From JASGIT01 sp047601665 (GTDB lineage: Bacteria; Pseudomonadota; Gammaproteobacteria; Burkholderiales; Burkholderiaceae_C), in the NCBI GenBank assembly GCA_047601665.1, contig JASGIT010000001.1:930001-994000 (forward strand): DNA of 64,000 nt, in the 5' to 3' direction. Of the stretch, positions 35,754 to 43,876 are shown piece by piece (within the stretch, counting starts at the first letter, position 1; every line of letters starts with the position of its first letter). The position numbers were made by a program, and so were the translations under genes. The notes below the pieces were generated by a model that saw only the letters and a list, made by a program, of their open reading frames with translations, was not told where the DNA came from and made no database searches.

Positions 35754-38285
35754 ATGCGACCCCTGAAGTTCTCCCTGCGCACCGCCATCGCCGTGCCCTT
35801 CGCACTGCTGTTCGCGGCCACGGTGGCGCTGCAGGCCGTCACGCAGCACCGGCAGATCAGCCAGTTGATCGAAGCGGAAGGCACGCGCATGTTGCGCGCG
35901 TTGACCGCCACCTCGGTGGAGCGGCTGACCGAGTTTCTGAACGCCCCGTTCCTCGTCCAGCGCAACCTGGCCGACGCCATCGCGCGCCAGGGGCTGTACC
36001 GGCCCGGCGACCTGCGCCCCGTCCACCAGTACCTGCTGAGCACGCTCACGCAGGTGTACACGCCGCAGCAGCTGCCGCAGATCAGCCTGGTGGGCTTCGG
36101 CAGCGAAGCGCAGGAGTACGTGGGCCTGCGCCGCGGCGAAGACACGCCCAGCGGCCTGCGGCTCATGCTCAGGGACGGCGGCCCCCAGGGCCTGCTGAAC
36201 ATCTACGCGGACGAAACGGCCGCCAAGGTGACGGCGGCCTTCCCCGGCTACGACCCGCGCGTGCGGCCCTGGTACGCGCCCATCGCGCGCACGGGGCAGC
36301 CGGCCTGGTCGCCCATCTACACCGTGGCGGGCGAGCGCGGCGACGCCACCATCTCCGCCGCCTCGCCCGTGATGGCCGACGGCCGGCTGCTGGGCGTGGT
36401 GGAGGTGGACGTGCGGCTGGACACCCTGAGCCGCTTCCTGCGCGAGGAACCGCTGCGCGGCCACGGCGTGATCTACATCGCCGACGCCGAAGGCCGCGTC
36501 GTGGCGCACTCCGAGCCCGGCAGCGTGTTCAGCGGCGCCGCGGCCCAGGGCGGCCACCAGCGCGAACGCCTGACCGCGGCCCGGAGCGCCAGCCCGCTGG
36601 TGCGCGCCAGCGCGCCCTACCTGCGGCAGGCGCCCGCGGCGCAGGGCACGGCGTTCCACCTCACGCTCCAGGGCGAGCGCTACTTCGGCCGCGTCACGCC
36701 CTACGCCGACCCGCGCGGCATCGACTGGCGCATCGTCGTGGCGCTGCCCGAGTCCGACCTGCTGGGCGACACGCGCCAGGCCAGCCGGCAGGCGCTGCTG
36801 GCGGCAGGCGCCCTGGCGGCGCTGGGGCTGCTGCTGGGCCTGGTGGCGGTGCAGCGCGCCGTGCGCCCCATCCTGCACACCGCCGAGGCCGCCAACCGCC
36901 TGGCGCGCGGCGAGTGGAATTCCGGCATCCAGAAGGACGGCCCGCTGCTCGAAACCGCCATCCTCGTCAACGCCTTCAACCAGATGGCCGAGCGGCTGCA
37001 GCGCTCGTTCAGCCAGATGCGCGAGCTGCTGATCTACGACAGCCTCACCCAGCTGCTCACGCGCCGGGGCCTGCTGGAGCGCGTGACCTGGCCCGAGCCC
37101 CGGCACGCCACCCTGAGCCTGGTGGGCCTGGACGCCTTCCGCGCCATCAACGACAACGTGGGCTACGGCACCGGCGACCAACTGCTCCAGGCCGTGGGCG
37201 AGCGCCTGCGCCAGCACCTGCCCGGCCCCCTGCTCATGGCCCGGCTGGGCGGCGACGAGTTCGCGCTGCTGTACCTGGGCGACGCGGCGGCCGAGGCGCA
37301 GCAGGCCGGCAAGGCCATCCTGGACCTGTTCGCCACCCCGTTCTCGGCGGGGAACGACGAGGTCATGGTGCACGCCTCGGTGGGCGTGGTGGGCGGGCAA
37401 CTGCGCGGCGGCGACCTGGCCGAATGGCTGCGCAGCGCCAGCATCGCGCTGGGCGAGGCCAAGCGCCGCGGCGTCAACCAGTGCGTGGTGTTCGAGTCCG
37501 GCATGGCCGAGCAGTCGCTGGAGCGCGCGCGCCTGGCCAGCGAACTGCGGCAGGCGCTGGAGAAAGACCAGTTCCTCGTGCACTACCAGCCCGTGATCGA
37601 CCTGGCCACGGGCCGCGTCAACGGCGCCGAGGCGCTGCTGCGCTGGCGCAGCCCCGCGCGCGGCATGGTGCCGCCGGGCGTGTTCATTCCGGTGGCCGAG
37701 GAGTCGGACCTGATCCTGGCGCTGGGCGAATGGGTGCTGCGCCGCGCCACGCGGGACATCGCGCAGCGGCTGCCCGCATTGCCCGCGGGCTTCGACCTGC
37801 ACGTCAACGTCTCGGCGCGGCAGGTGATCCAGTCCGACTTCCCGGCCACGCTGCACCAGGTGCTGGAGGACAGCGGCCTGCCGCCCGCCAGCCTGACGCT
37901 GGAGCTGACCGAATCCGTGCTGCTGGAGGGCGACGCCCTGACCGACCAGCGCCTGGCCCGCATCCGCGCGCTGGGGGTGAAGGTCGCCATCGACGACTTC
38001 GGCACCGGCTACTCCTCGCTGGCCTACCTGAGCCGCCTGCCCTTCGACTGCGTGAAGGTGGACCAGAGCTTCGTGCGCCGCCTGCTCGACTCGCCGCAGA
38101 ACGCGGCCATCATCACCGCCGTGCTGCACATGGCCCAGGGCTTCGGCGTGTGCGTGGTGGCCGAGGGCGTGGAAACCGAAGCCATCGCCCGGCGCCTGCG
38201 CGAGATGGGGTGCAGCAATGCCCAGGGCTACTACTTCGGCCGGCCCGCGCCGCTGGAGGACATGGACCTGTCGCCGCGCGCCTGA
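35754..38285 (+). CDS. Membrane Cache-HAMP-GGDEF-EAL cyclic-di-GMP protein
   Basis: An 843-residue sensor. Two membrane spans (about residues 9-28 and 345-368) bracket a periplasmic dCache-like domain (RPWYAPIARTGQPAWSPIY). A HAMP-like linker, a GGDEF domain (about 420-580) and an EAL domain (about 595-840) follow. EAL residues look intact: GAEALLRWRSP, ESDLILALGEW, DDFGTGYSSLAYL, KVDQSFVRRL and AEGVETEAIA. The GGDEF signature RLGGDEFALL is present, but the preceding metal-binding segment is LVGLDAF where active cyclases have a xDxDxF pattern, so the first Asp is Gly. No RxxD inhibitory site precedes GGDEF. I infer a phosphodiesterase with a possibly inactive cyclase domain. Start ATG at 35754. 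Confidence 0.92.
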   Translation: MRPLKFSLRTAIAVPFALLFAATVALQAVTQHRQISQLIEAEGTRMLRALTATSVERLTEFLNAPFLVQRNLADAIARQGLYRPGDLRPVHQYLLSTLTQVYTPQQLPQISLVGFGSEAQEYVGLRRGEDTPSGLRLMLRDGGPQGLLNIYADETAAKVTAAFPGYDPRVRPWYAPIARTGQPAWSPIYTVAGERGDATISAASPVMADGRLLGVVEVDVRLDTLSRFLREEPLRGHGVIYIADAEGRVVAHSEPGSVFSGAAAQGGHQRERLTAARSASPLVRASAPYLRQAPAAQGTAFHLTLQGERYFGRVTPYADPRGIDWRIVVALPESDLLGDTRQASRQALLAAGALAALGLLLGLVAVQRAVRPILHTAEAANRLARGEWNSGIQKDGPLLETAILVNAFNQMAERLQRSFSQMRELLIYDSLTQLLTRRGLLERVTWPEPRHATLSLVGLDAFRAINDNVGYGTGDQLLQAVGERLRQHLPGPLLMARLGGDEFALLYLGDAAAEAQQAGKAILDLFATPFSAGNDEVMVHASVGVVGGQLRGGDLAEWLRSASIALGEAKRRGVNQCVVFESGMAEQSLERARLASELRQALEKDQFLVHYQPVIDLATGRVNGAEALLRWRSPARGMVPPGVFIPVAEESDLILALGEWVLRRATRDIAQRLPALPAGFDLHVNVSARQVIQSDFPATLHQVLEDSGLPPASLTLELTESVLLEGDALTDQRLARIRALGVKVAIDDFGTGYSSLAYLSRLPFDCVKVDQSFVRRLLDSPQNAAIITAVLHMAQGFGVCVVAEGVETEAIARRLREMGCSNAQGYYFGRPAPLEDMDLSPRA

Positions 38286-38292
38286 TGCGCGC

Positions 38293-39234
38293 CTAACTTT
38301 TTTGCCGCTTGGCGCGGGGGTGCGCCGCGTCGTACACCTTGGCCAGGTGCTGGAAGTCGAGCCGCGTATAGACCTGCGTGGTCGTGATGTTGGCGTGGCC
38401 CAGCAGTTCCTGCACGGCGCGCAGGTCGCCGCTGGACTGCAGCAGATGGCTGGCGAACGAGTGGCGCAGCATGTGCGGGTGCACGGGCGTGGACAGGCCC
38501 GCCAGTTGGCTGCGCTGGCGCAGGCGCGCCCAGACGGACTGGGCGCTCAGCCGCGTGCCGCGCTGGCTGACGAACAAGGCCGGGTTGGCCGCCGGCCCGC
38601 GCACCGCCAGCCATGCGGCCAGCGCCGCGAGGGCCGCGCGCCCCACGGGCACGGCGCGGCGCTTGCTGCCCTTGCCGAAGACGTGGGCCTCGCCCGCATC
38701 CAGGTCGATCCAGCCCCGGCCCTGCCGCTCGGCCTCGGTGCTGGCCGCCAGGTCCAGCCCCACGAGTTCGCCCACGCGCAGGCCGCAGCCGTAGAGCAGT
38801 TCGGTGATGGCGGCGTCGCGCGCTTCGAGCCAGGGGTCCTGCCCAGCGACTTCGTAGTCGGCCAGGCGCACCGCGTCATCGACCGGCAGCGCCTTGGGCA
38901 AGGGCTTGGGCGCGCGCGGCGCGCGCACGCCCTGCACGGGGTTGTGCGGCACCAGCCCCTGCCGCGCCGCCCAGGCGAAAAAGCCGCGCCAGCCCGAGAG
39001 GATGAGCGCGATGCCGCGCCCGCTGCGCCCGCCGCCGTGCATCTGCGCGACGAAGCGGCGGATGTGCGCGGGGCCCAGCTGCAACAGCGGCACGCCCGCC
39101 TGCTGCGCGTAGCCGGTGAGTTTTTCGAGATCGAGCGCGTACAGCGCCAGCGTGCGCGCGGCCAGGCGCTTTTCCACGCGCACGTAGTCCAGATAGCGCG
39201 CTACCTCCGGCGGGGGGGCAGCGTCGGCGGCCAT
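38293..39234 (-). CDS. xerC: Tyrosine recombinase XerC
   Basis: A 313-residue site-specific recombinase that resolves chromosome dimers with XerD. The N-terminal SAM-like core-binding domain starts PPEVARYLDYVRVEKRLAAR. The catalytic residues appear in order: Arg in GCGLRVGELVGLD, Lys in GKGSKRRAVPVG, His-x-x-Arg in HPHMLRHSFASHLL, His in LGHANITTTQVY, and Tyr in that same segment. The ATG at 39234 shares its A with the stop of the upstream DUF484 gene. The dapF-DUF484-xerC order is conserved in many proteobacteria, supporting XerC over other Xer types. Confidence 0.94.
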   Translation of the reverse strand: MAADAAPPPEVARYLDYVRVEKRLAARTLALYALDLEKLTGYAQQAGVPLLQLGPAHIRRFVAQMHGGGRSGRGIALILSGWRGFFAWAARQGLVPHNPVQGVRAPRAPKPLPKALPVDDAVRLADYEVAGQDPWLEARDAAITELLYGCGLRVGELVGLDLAASTEAERQGRGWIDLDAGEAHVFGKGSKRRAVPVGRAALAALAAWLAVRGPAANPALFVSQRGTRLSAQSVWARLRQRSQLAGLSTPVHPHMLRHSFASHLLQSSGDLRAVQELLGHANITTTQVYTRLDFQHLAKVYDAAHPRAKRQKS

Positions 39235-39929
39235 CAGCGCAGGCGCATGAGCGCGGCGCTGGCCAGTTCCGCGATGCGCGAGAGGAAGTCCGTGCCCATG
39301 GTCGCGTCGAACCGGAGCGGGTCGGGCGAGCCCAGCACCAGCAGGCCGAACGCGGGCGTGGTGCTGTCGATCAGGCCGTCGCGCAGCGGCAGCAGCGCCA
39401 GGGACTGCACGTCGTCGGCCCGCGGCAGCCAGGCCGTGGGCTCGAAGCCCAGGTTGGGGCCGCAGAACGGCATGGTGAGCGAGGAGGCGAAGGACTGCGC
39501 GTCCTCGCTCACGTCCTGCGCCCAGTCCGCGCCCTGGTGCTCGGGCGCCACGGCCCACAGGCGCAGGGCGGTCTGGGGCACGTCGAACACGGTGGACAGG
39601 CCGCTGGTGACGGCGTGCGGCAGGTCGGCAGGGGCGGCCACGCCCACGATGGCGGTGCTCCAGTCGTGGATCTTCTGCGCGATGGCGGCGTTTTCGTTGC
39701 CGTTGCGCACCATGTCCATGATGCGCAGCTCCAGCCCCTTGATCTTCTCGCGCAGCATCTCGGCCTGGCGCTCCTGCAGGCTCACGGCGCGCGTGCCGTG
39801 CGGGCTGGCGATGGTGACGCTGGCCAGCACCTCGGCGTGGCGCTCGAAAAAGCCCGGGGTGTTGGTGATGTACGCGGCGATGTCGTCTTCGGTGATGGGA
39901 GGGATGGCCGGGGAGGATGTGGTGGTCAT
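39234..39929 (-). CDS. DUF484 family protein (YigA-like, GAF-fold)
   Basis: A 231-residue soluble protein matching the DUF484 family: N-terminal ITEDDIAAYITNTPGFFERH, then ASPHGTRAVSLQERQAEMLR and a coiled coil, then a GAF-like domain ending LLVLGSPDPLRFDATMG-TDFL. The family lies between dapF and xerC in many proteobacteria (E. coli yigA) and has no established biochemical role. It overlaps dapF by 4 nt and xerC by 1 nt, so it is tightly co-translated. Confidence 0.9.
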   Translation of the reverse strand: MTTTSSPAIPPITEDDIAAYITNTPGFFERHAEVLASVTIASPHGTRAVSLQERQAEMLREKIKGLELRIMDMVRNGNENAAIAQKIHDWSTAIVGVAAPADLPHAVTSGLSTVFDVPQTALRLWAVAPEHQGADWAQDVSEDAQSFASSLTMPFCGPNLGFEPTAWLPRADDVQSLALLPLRDGLIDSTTPAFGLLVLGSPDPLRFDATMGTDFLSRIAELASAALMRLR

Positions 39930-40804
39930 AGCTGATCGGGAATGTCTATCGCGCCTTCGAACACGGTGGCGGCGGGGCCGGTCATGTAGACGGCGTCTTG
40001 CGCGCCGCCCGCCCAGGCGATGGTAAGCCGCCCGCCGCGGGTTTGGACATCGACGCGCCCCTCCAGCAGCCCCAGGCGTATGCCGGACACCACGGCGGCG
40101 CACGCGCCCGTGCCGCAGGCCAGGGTTTCGCCCGCGCCGCGCTCGTATACGCGCAGGCGCACGTGGGCGCGGTCGATGATCTGCAGGAAGCCCGCGTTCA
40201 CGCGCTGCGGGAAGCGCGGGTGGCCTTCGATGAGCGGGCCCCAGGCGGCGACGGGGGCGGTGTCCACGTCCTCCACCAGCAGCACGGCATGGGGGTTGCC
40301 CATGCTCGCGATTGCTACCAAAACAGGAGCTTCCAGCGCTTGTCCATCAAGCGCCAGAGGCCATTTTTGCCCTGAACCCTGCGCCACGGGCTGCAAACCG
40401 CTGGCGTCGAACGGCACGCGCGCGGGCTCGAACACGGGCAGGCCCATGTCCACCGTCACGCGGCCGTCGGGCGTGAGCGTGGGGGCGATGACGCCCGACT
40501 TCGTCTGCACGCGGATGGTGTCCTTGGCCGTCAGCCCCTTGTCGCGCACGTAGCGCGCGAAGCAGCGCGCTCCGTTGCCGCACTGCTCCACCTCGCCGCC
40601 GTCGGCGTTGTGGATGACGTATTCGAAGTCCACGCCCGGCGCGGGCGCGGGGCGCACGGTGAGGATCTGGTCGGCCCCCACGCCGAAGTGGCGGTCGGCC
40701 AGAAAGCGGTAGTGCGCGGGCGAGAGGCCCGGGCGCGCCTGCGTTTCGTCGAGCACGACGAAATCGTTGCCCGCGCCCTGCATCTTGGTGAAGCGGATGT
40801 GCAT
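39926..40804 (-). CDS. dapF: Diaminopimelate epimerase
   Basis: A 292-residue cofactor-independent racemase converting LL-DAP to meso-DAP for lysine and peptidoglycan. The two catalytic cysteines are in GGEVEQCGNGARCFARY and GETLACGTGACAAVV. The N-terminus (MHIRFTKMQGAGNDFVVLDE) is canonical. It is longer than E. coli DapF (274) largely because residues about 145-164 (PLALDGQALEAPVLVAIAS) come from a dispersed repeat inserted between the two lobes. First gene of the dapF-DUF484-xerC operon. Confidence 0.95.
   Translation of the reverse strand: MHIRFTKMQGAGNDFVVLDETQARPGLSPAHYRFLADRHFGVGADQILTVRPAPAPGVDFEYVIHNADGGEVEQCGNGARCFARYVRDKGLTAKDTIRVQTKSGVIAPTLTPDGRVTVDMGLPVFEPARVPFDASGLQPVAQGSGQKWPLALDGQALEAPVLVAIASMGNPHAVLLVEDVDTAPVAAWGPLIEGHPRFPQRVNAGFLQIIDRAHVRLRVYERGAGETLACGTGACAAVVSGIRLGLLEGRVDVQTRGGRLTIAWAGGAQDAVYMTGPAATVFEGAIDIPDQL
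40312..40369 (-). repeat. Dispersed palindromic repeat inside dapF
   Basis: In gene sense GGCCTCTGGCGCTTGATGGA continues CAAGCGCTGGAAGCTCCTG, then TTTTGGTAGCAATC. Over its first 30 bases it is identical to the intergenic copy upstream of ruvC. Such near identity between a coding and a non-coding copy 33 kb apart argues for recent spread. Confidence 0.9.
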
Positions 40805-40907
40805 GGTGGGGATGGATTATCCGCGCAGCCGGCCGCGCGCCGAGGGCATTCTTTCTGGATTATCTTCACGGCCCGCGGCACGTTGCGCGCCGCTCTGGAG
40901 AAACCAC

Positions 40908-41300
40908 ATGAACAAGTTCTGGACCCTCTTCCACCACCCGCACGCGGGCGCCGTGCTGCTGCGCACCACTCTGGCCCTGCTGCTGTTGCTGCACGGCTGG
41001 AGCAAGGTGGTGCACGGCATCGGCGCCATCGAGGGCATGGTGGCCAGCCACGGCCTGCCCCGGTTCCTGGCGTATGGCGTGTACATCGGCGAAGTGGCCG
41101 CGCCGCTCCTGCTGCTGCTGGGCGTGTGGGTGACGCCCGCCGCGCTGGTCGTCGCCATCAACATGCTGGTGGCCGTGGCGCTGGCGCACCCGGGCCATCT
41201 GCTGTCGCTCAGCCGCACGGGCGGCTGGGCGCTGGAGCTGGAGGCGCTGTACCTCGCGGGCGCGCTGGCCGTGGCGCTGACGGCGAAGCCGGGCAAATAA
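40908..41300 (+). CDS. DoxX family membrane protein
   Basis: A 130-residue protein with four predicted membrane helices: about residues 15-32 (AVLLRTTLALLLLLHGW), 45-65, 68-90 (PLLLLLGVWVTPAALVVAIN) and 105-125. The HGWSKVVHG motif after helix 1 is typical of DoxX/YphA proteins. The family is linked to respiratory or redox functions in some species but is not biochemically defined here. ATG at 40908 follows TGGAGAAACCAC, a good ribosome site. It is divergent from dapF across 103 nt. Confidence 0.88.
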   Translation: MNKFWTLFHHPHAGAVLLRTTLALLLLLHGWSKVVHGIGAIEGMVASHGLPRFLAYGVYIGEVAAPLLLLLGVWVTPAALVVAINMLVAVALAHPGHLLSLSRTGGWALELEALYLAGALAVALTAKPGK

Positions 41301-41326
41301 AGGCCGGCCTGCCCATAATCACCGCC

Positions 41327-42982
41327 ATGCCCCGCACCGACCAATACCTCCACCCCCAGAAAACACCCGTGGCCGCGCGCGACGCGGCCACCGTGCTGCT
41401 GCTGCGCGACACGCCGCAGGGCTTCGAAGTGCTGATGACACGCCGCTCCGCCAAGGCGAGCTTTGTGCCCGGCGCCTACGTCTTCCCCGGCGGCGGGGTG
41501 GATGCGCTGGACGCCGCCTCGCACCACGCCGCCGACCGCCGCCCCACGCAAAGCGATGCGCAGCTGACCGACGCCATCGCCGCCATCCGCGAGAGCTTCG
41601 AGGAACTGGGCGTGCTGCTCGCGCGCCATGCCGACGGGCGCATGGCGGACGCCGCGGACATCGCCGCGCTCGACCGCGATGCGCCCTTTGTCGCGCAATG
41701 CGCCCAGCGCGGCCTGCGGCTCGCGGCGGACACGGTCTACCACCTCGCGCACTGGACCACCGACCCCGACCTGCCCAAGCGCTTCGCCGTGCCCTTTCTC
41801 GTCGCGCCCATGCCGCCGGGGCAGGCGCCCGTGGCCGACGAGGCCGAGCAGTTCGAGCCCGTATGGGTGCGCCCCGCCGACGCGCTGGAGCGCCACGCGG
41901 CGGGCGGCTTCTTCATGATCTACCCCACCATCCGCACGCTGCAGCGGCTGGCCGAGTACCGCGACACAGAGGCCGTGCTGGCCGCCGTGGCGGGCGAACA
42001 GCCGCTGTGGACCAGCACCCCGCGCGCGGGCCTGCGCGACGGCAAGGAATCGCGCCACATGGAGCACGAGCCCGAATACGGCGAACTCACGCTCGTCAGC
42101 CCCGACGGCCGGATCGTCCACCCCCTCGCTTGGCAGAGCGACCACGCCGTGCCGCTGCGCAGGAACCTGCTGCGCCTGACGGCCCCCAACCCCGGCGTGA
42201 TGACCGGCCCCGGCACCAACAGCTACCTCGTGGGCGAGCCCGCCACGGGCTACATCGCCATCGACCCCGGCCCGAACGACCCGGCGCACGTGCAGCGCCT
42301 GTTCGACGCGGCGGGCGGCGATGTGCGCATGATCGTCTGCACCCACTCGCACGCCGACCACTCCCCCGGCGCGGCCCCGCTGCAGGCGCTGTGCGTGCAA
42401 GCCGGGCGCGCGCGGCCGCCCATCCTCGGCCTGCCCTCCGCCCCCACGGCGCGCGCCTCCAGCCAGTTCACGCCCGACAAGGCGCTACAGAATGGAGAGC
42501 TGCTAGCGCTTACCACTACTGGGCCAGAGGGCAAAATCACCCATACCCTGCAGGCCATCCACACCCCGGGCCACGCCGCCAACCACCTGTGCCTGCTGCT
42601 GGTGGAAGACGCGCTGCTGTTCAGCGGCGACCACATCCTGAACGGCAGCACCACCGTGATCGACCCGCCCGACGGCAACATGGGCCGCTACCTGGCCTCG
42701 CTCGACCGCCTGGCCGCGCTGTGCGCCGAACACGGCGTGGAGCACATCCTGCCCGCGCACGGCTACGCGCTGCACGACGCGCCGGGCGTCATCGCGCGCC
42801 TGAAGGCCCACCGCCTCGCGCGCGAAGCCAAGGTCGCCGCCGCCATGCGCGCCCTGCCCCACGGCAGCCTGCAAGACTGGGTGCGGGTCGTTTACGGCGA
42901 CGTGCCCGAACGCCTGTGGCCCGTGGCCCAGCGCTCGCTGCTCGCGCACGTGGAACACATCCAGGAGCTGGCCGGTGCGTGA
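41327..42982 (+). CDS. NUDIX hydrolase-metallo-beta-lactamase fold fusion protein
   Basis: A 551-residue two-domain protein. Residues about 15-230 form a NUDIX domain: VFPGGGVDALD precedes the helix RESFEELGVLL, which fits RExxEExGU; the spacing between Gly and RE is enlarged, as in RT105/NUDT19-like enzymes. Residues about 260-551 form a metallo-beta-lactamase domain with CTHSHADHSPGA (HxHxDH), HTPGHAANHLCLL, SGDHIL and LPAHGYAL, resembling LACTB2. NUDIX enzymes of this type hydrolyse CoA or nucleotide diphosphates; LACTB2-like domains are often nucleases. Residues about 386-403 (LQNGELLALTTTGPEGK) derive from a degenerate dispersed repeat. Start ATG at 41327. Confidence 0.88.
   Translation: MPRTDQYLHPQKTPVAARDAATVLLLRDTPQGFEVLMTRRSAKASFVPGAYVFPGGGVDALDAASHHAADRRPTQSDAQLTDAIAAIRESFEELGVLLARHADGRMADAADIAALDRDAPFVAQCAQRGLRLAADTVYHLAHWTTDPDLPKRFAVPFLVAPMPPGQAPVADEAEQFEPVWVRPADALERHAAGGFFMIYPTIRTLQRLAEYRDTEAVLAAVAGEQPLWTSTPRAGLRDGKESRHMEHEPEYGELTLVSPDGRIVHPLAWQSDHAVPLRRNLLRLTAPNPGVMTGPGTNSYLVGEPATGYIAIDPGPNDPAHVQRLFDAAGGDVRMIVCTHSHADHSPGAAPLQALCVQAGRARPPILGLPSAPTARASSQFTPDKALQNGELLALTTTGPEGKITHTLQAIHTPGHAANHLCLLLVEDALLFSGDHILNGSTTVIDPPDGNMGRYLASLDRLAALCAEHGVEHILPAHGYALHDAPGVIARLKAHRLAREAKVAAAMRALPHGSLQDWVRVVYGDVPERLWPVAQRSLLAHVEHIQELAGA
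42485..42537 (+). repeat. Degenerate dispersed repeat inside the NUDIX/MBL gene
   Basis: CTACAGAATGGAGAGCTGCT continues AGCGCTTACCACTACTGGG and CCAGAGGGCAAAA. It retains AGCTGCTAGCGCTT and CCAGAGG of the family but the second arm has decayed. It is in frame, in the MBL domain between the metal-site motifs. Confidence 0.55.
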
Positions 42983-43646
42983 GGCTGAAGGCATCCGCCT
43001 GTCCAAGCGCCTGGCCGAACAACTGCCCTGCTCGCGCCGCGAGGCCGAGTGGTACATCGAAGGCGGCTGGGTGCGCGTGGACGGCGAAACCGTGGAGACC
43101 CCCGGTGCGCGCGTCGCCCCGCGGCAGCGCGTGGAACTGGCCCCCGGCGCCCGCGCCGAGCCCATCGCCCCCGCCACGCTGCTGGTGCACCAGCCCGCGG
43201 GCGTGGACGCGCACACGCTGCTGCGCCCGGAAAACCTCTGCACCGAAGGCGGCCCGCCCCAGCGCTTCCTGCAAGCCCACCTGCGCCACCTGCACTGCGC
43301 CGCGCCCCTGCCCCCGTCCGCCAGCGGCCTCGTGGTCTACACCCAGGACGCCCGCGTGGCGCGCAAGCTGCGGGAAGACCCGGTGGAACACGAATGCACC
43401 GCCGAAGTCACCGGCCAGATCGCCCCCGCCGGCCTGCCCGCGCTGCGCCCCCTCAAGGCCAGCTGGCAAAGCGAGCGCCGCCTGCGCCTGGCCTTCCAGG
43501 GCGAGCGCGAAGGCGAGATCGGCGCCCAATGCGCCGCGCTGGGCCTGCACGTGCAGGCGCTGCGCCGCCTGCGCCTGGGCCGCATCAGCCTGGCGCAACT
43601 GCCCGAAGGCCAGTGGCGCTACCTGCTGCCGTGGGAGCGGTTCTAG
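42975..43646 (+). CDS. RsuA/RluF-like pseudouridine synthase homologue without the catalytic Asp
   Basis: A 223-residue protein starting with GTG at 42975 and overlapping the NUDIX/MBL stop by 8 nt. The N-terminal S4 RNA-binding domain is clear: IRLSKRLAEQLPCSRREAEW followed by GWVRVDGETV. The C-terminus RLRLGRISLAQLPEGQWRYL matches the RsuA-family end. The catalytic motif (GRLDxxTxGLLLLTxD in active enzymes) is replaced by APLPPSASGLVVYTQD, so Pro stands where the essential Asp should be. Either it binds RNA without modifying it or it uses different chemistry. Co-translation with the hydrolase suggests a joint role. Confidence 0.85.
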   Translation: MREAEGIRLSKRLAEQLPCSRREAEWYIEGGWVRVDGETVETPGARVAPRQRVELAPGARAEPIAPATLLVHQPAGVDAHTLLRPENLCTEGGPPQRFLQAHLRHLHCAAPLPPSASGLVVYTQDARVARKLREDPVEHECTAEVTGQIAPAGLPALRPLKASWQSERRLRLAFQGEREGEIGAQCAALGLHVQALRRLRLGRISLAQLPEGQWRYLLPWERF

Positions 43647-43876
43647 CGCCTGCGGGCCTGTTCACCATCTTCAAGCGCTACGCACCACCCACAGCCCATG
43701 AAAAAGCGCGGCCCAGGCCAGCGGACGGCCAGCAAGGGCCGCCCCGCGGCAAAGGCCGTCGTCCCCCTCGAGGGGGCTGAGGGCCGCGGCTCCAAGCCTG
43801 CCTGCGCAGGCTTGGACGGTCCCGAAGGGCAGCCGCCTCTGGCGGCTGCACGTGACGGGAAGCGACTCAGGGGGGT
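43647..43876. repeat. Convergent intergenic region with palindromic GC-rich units
   Basis: No gene is supported in these 230 nt. Several short perfect or near-perfect palindromes occur: CCCCCTCGAGGGGG (43761-43774), AAGCCTGCCTGCGCAGGCTT (43795-43814), and CAGCCGCCTCTGGCGGCTG (43831-43849). CCCCCT/GGGGGG-type ends recur near 43868. The arrangement looks like clustered REP-type units acting as a bidirectional transcription or mRNA-stability barrier between the S4 protein and the P450 gene. Confidence 0.55.
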
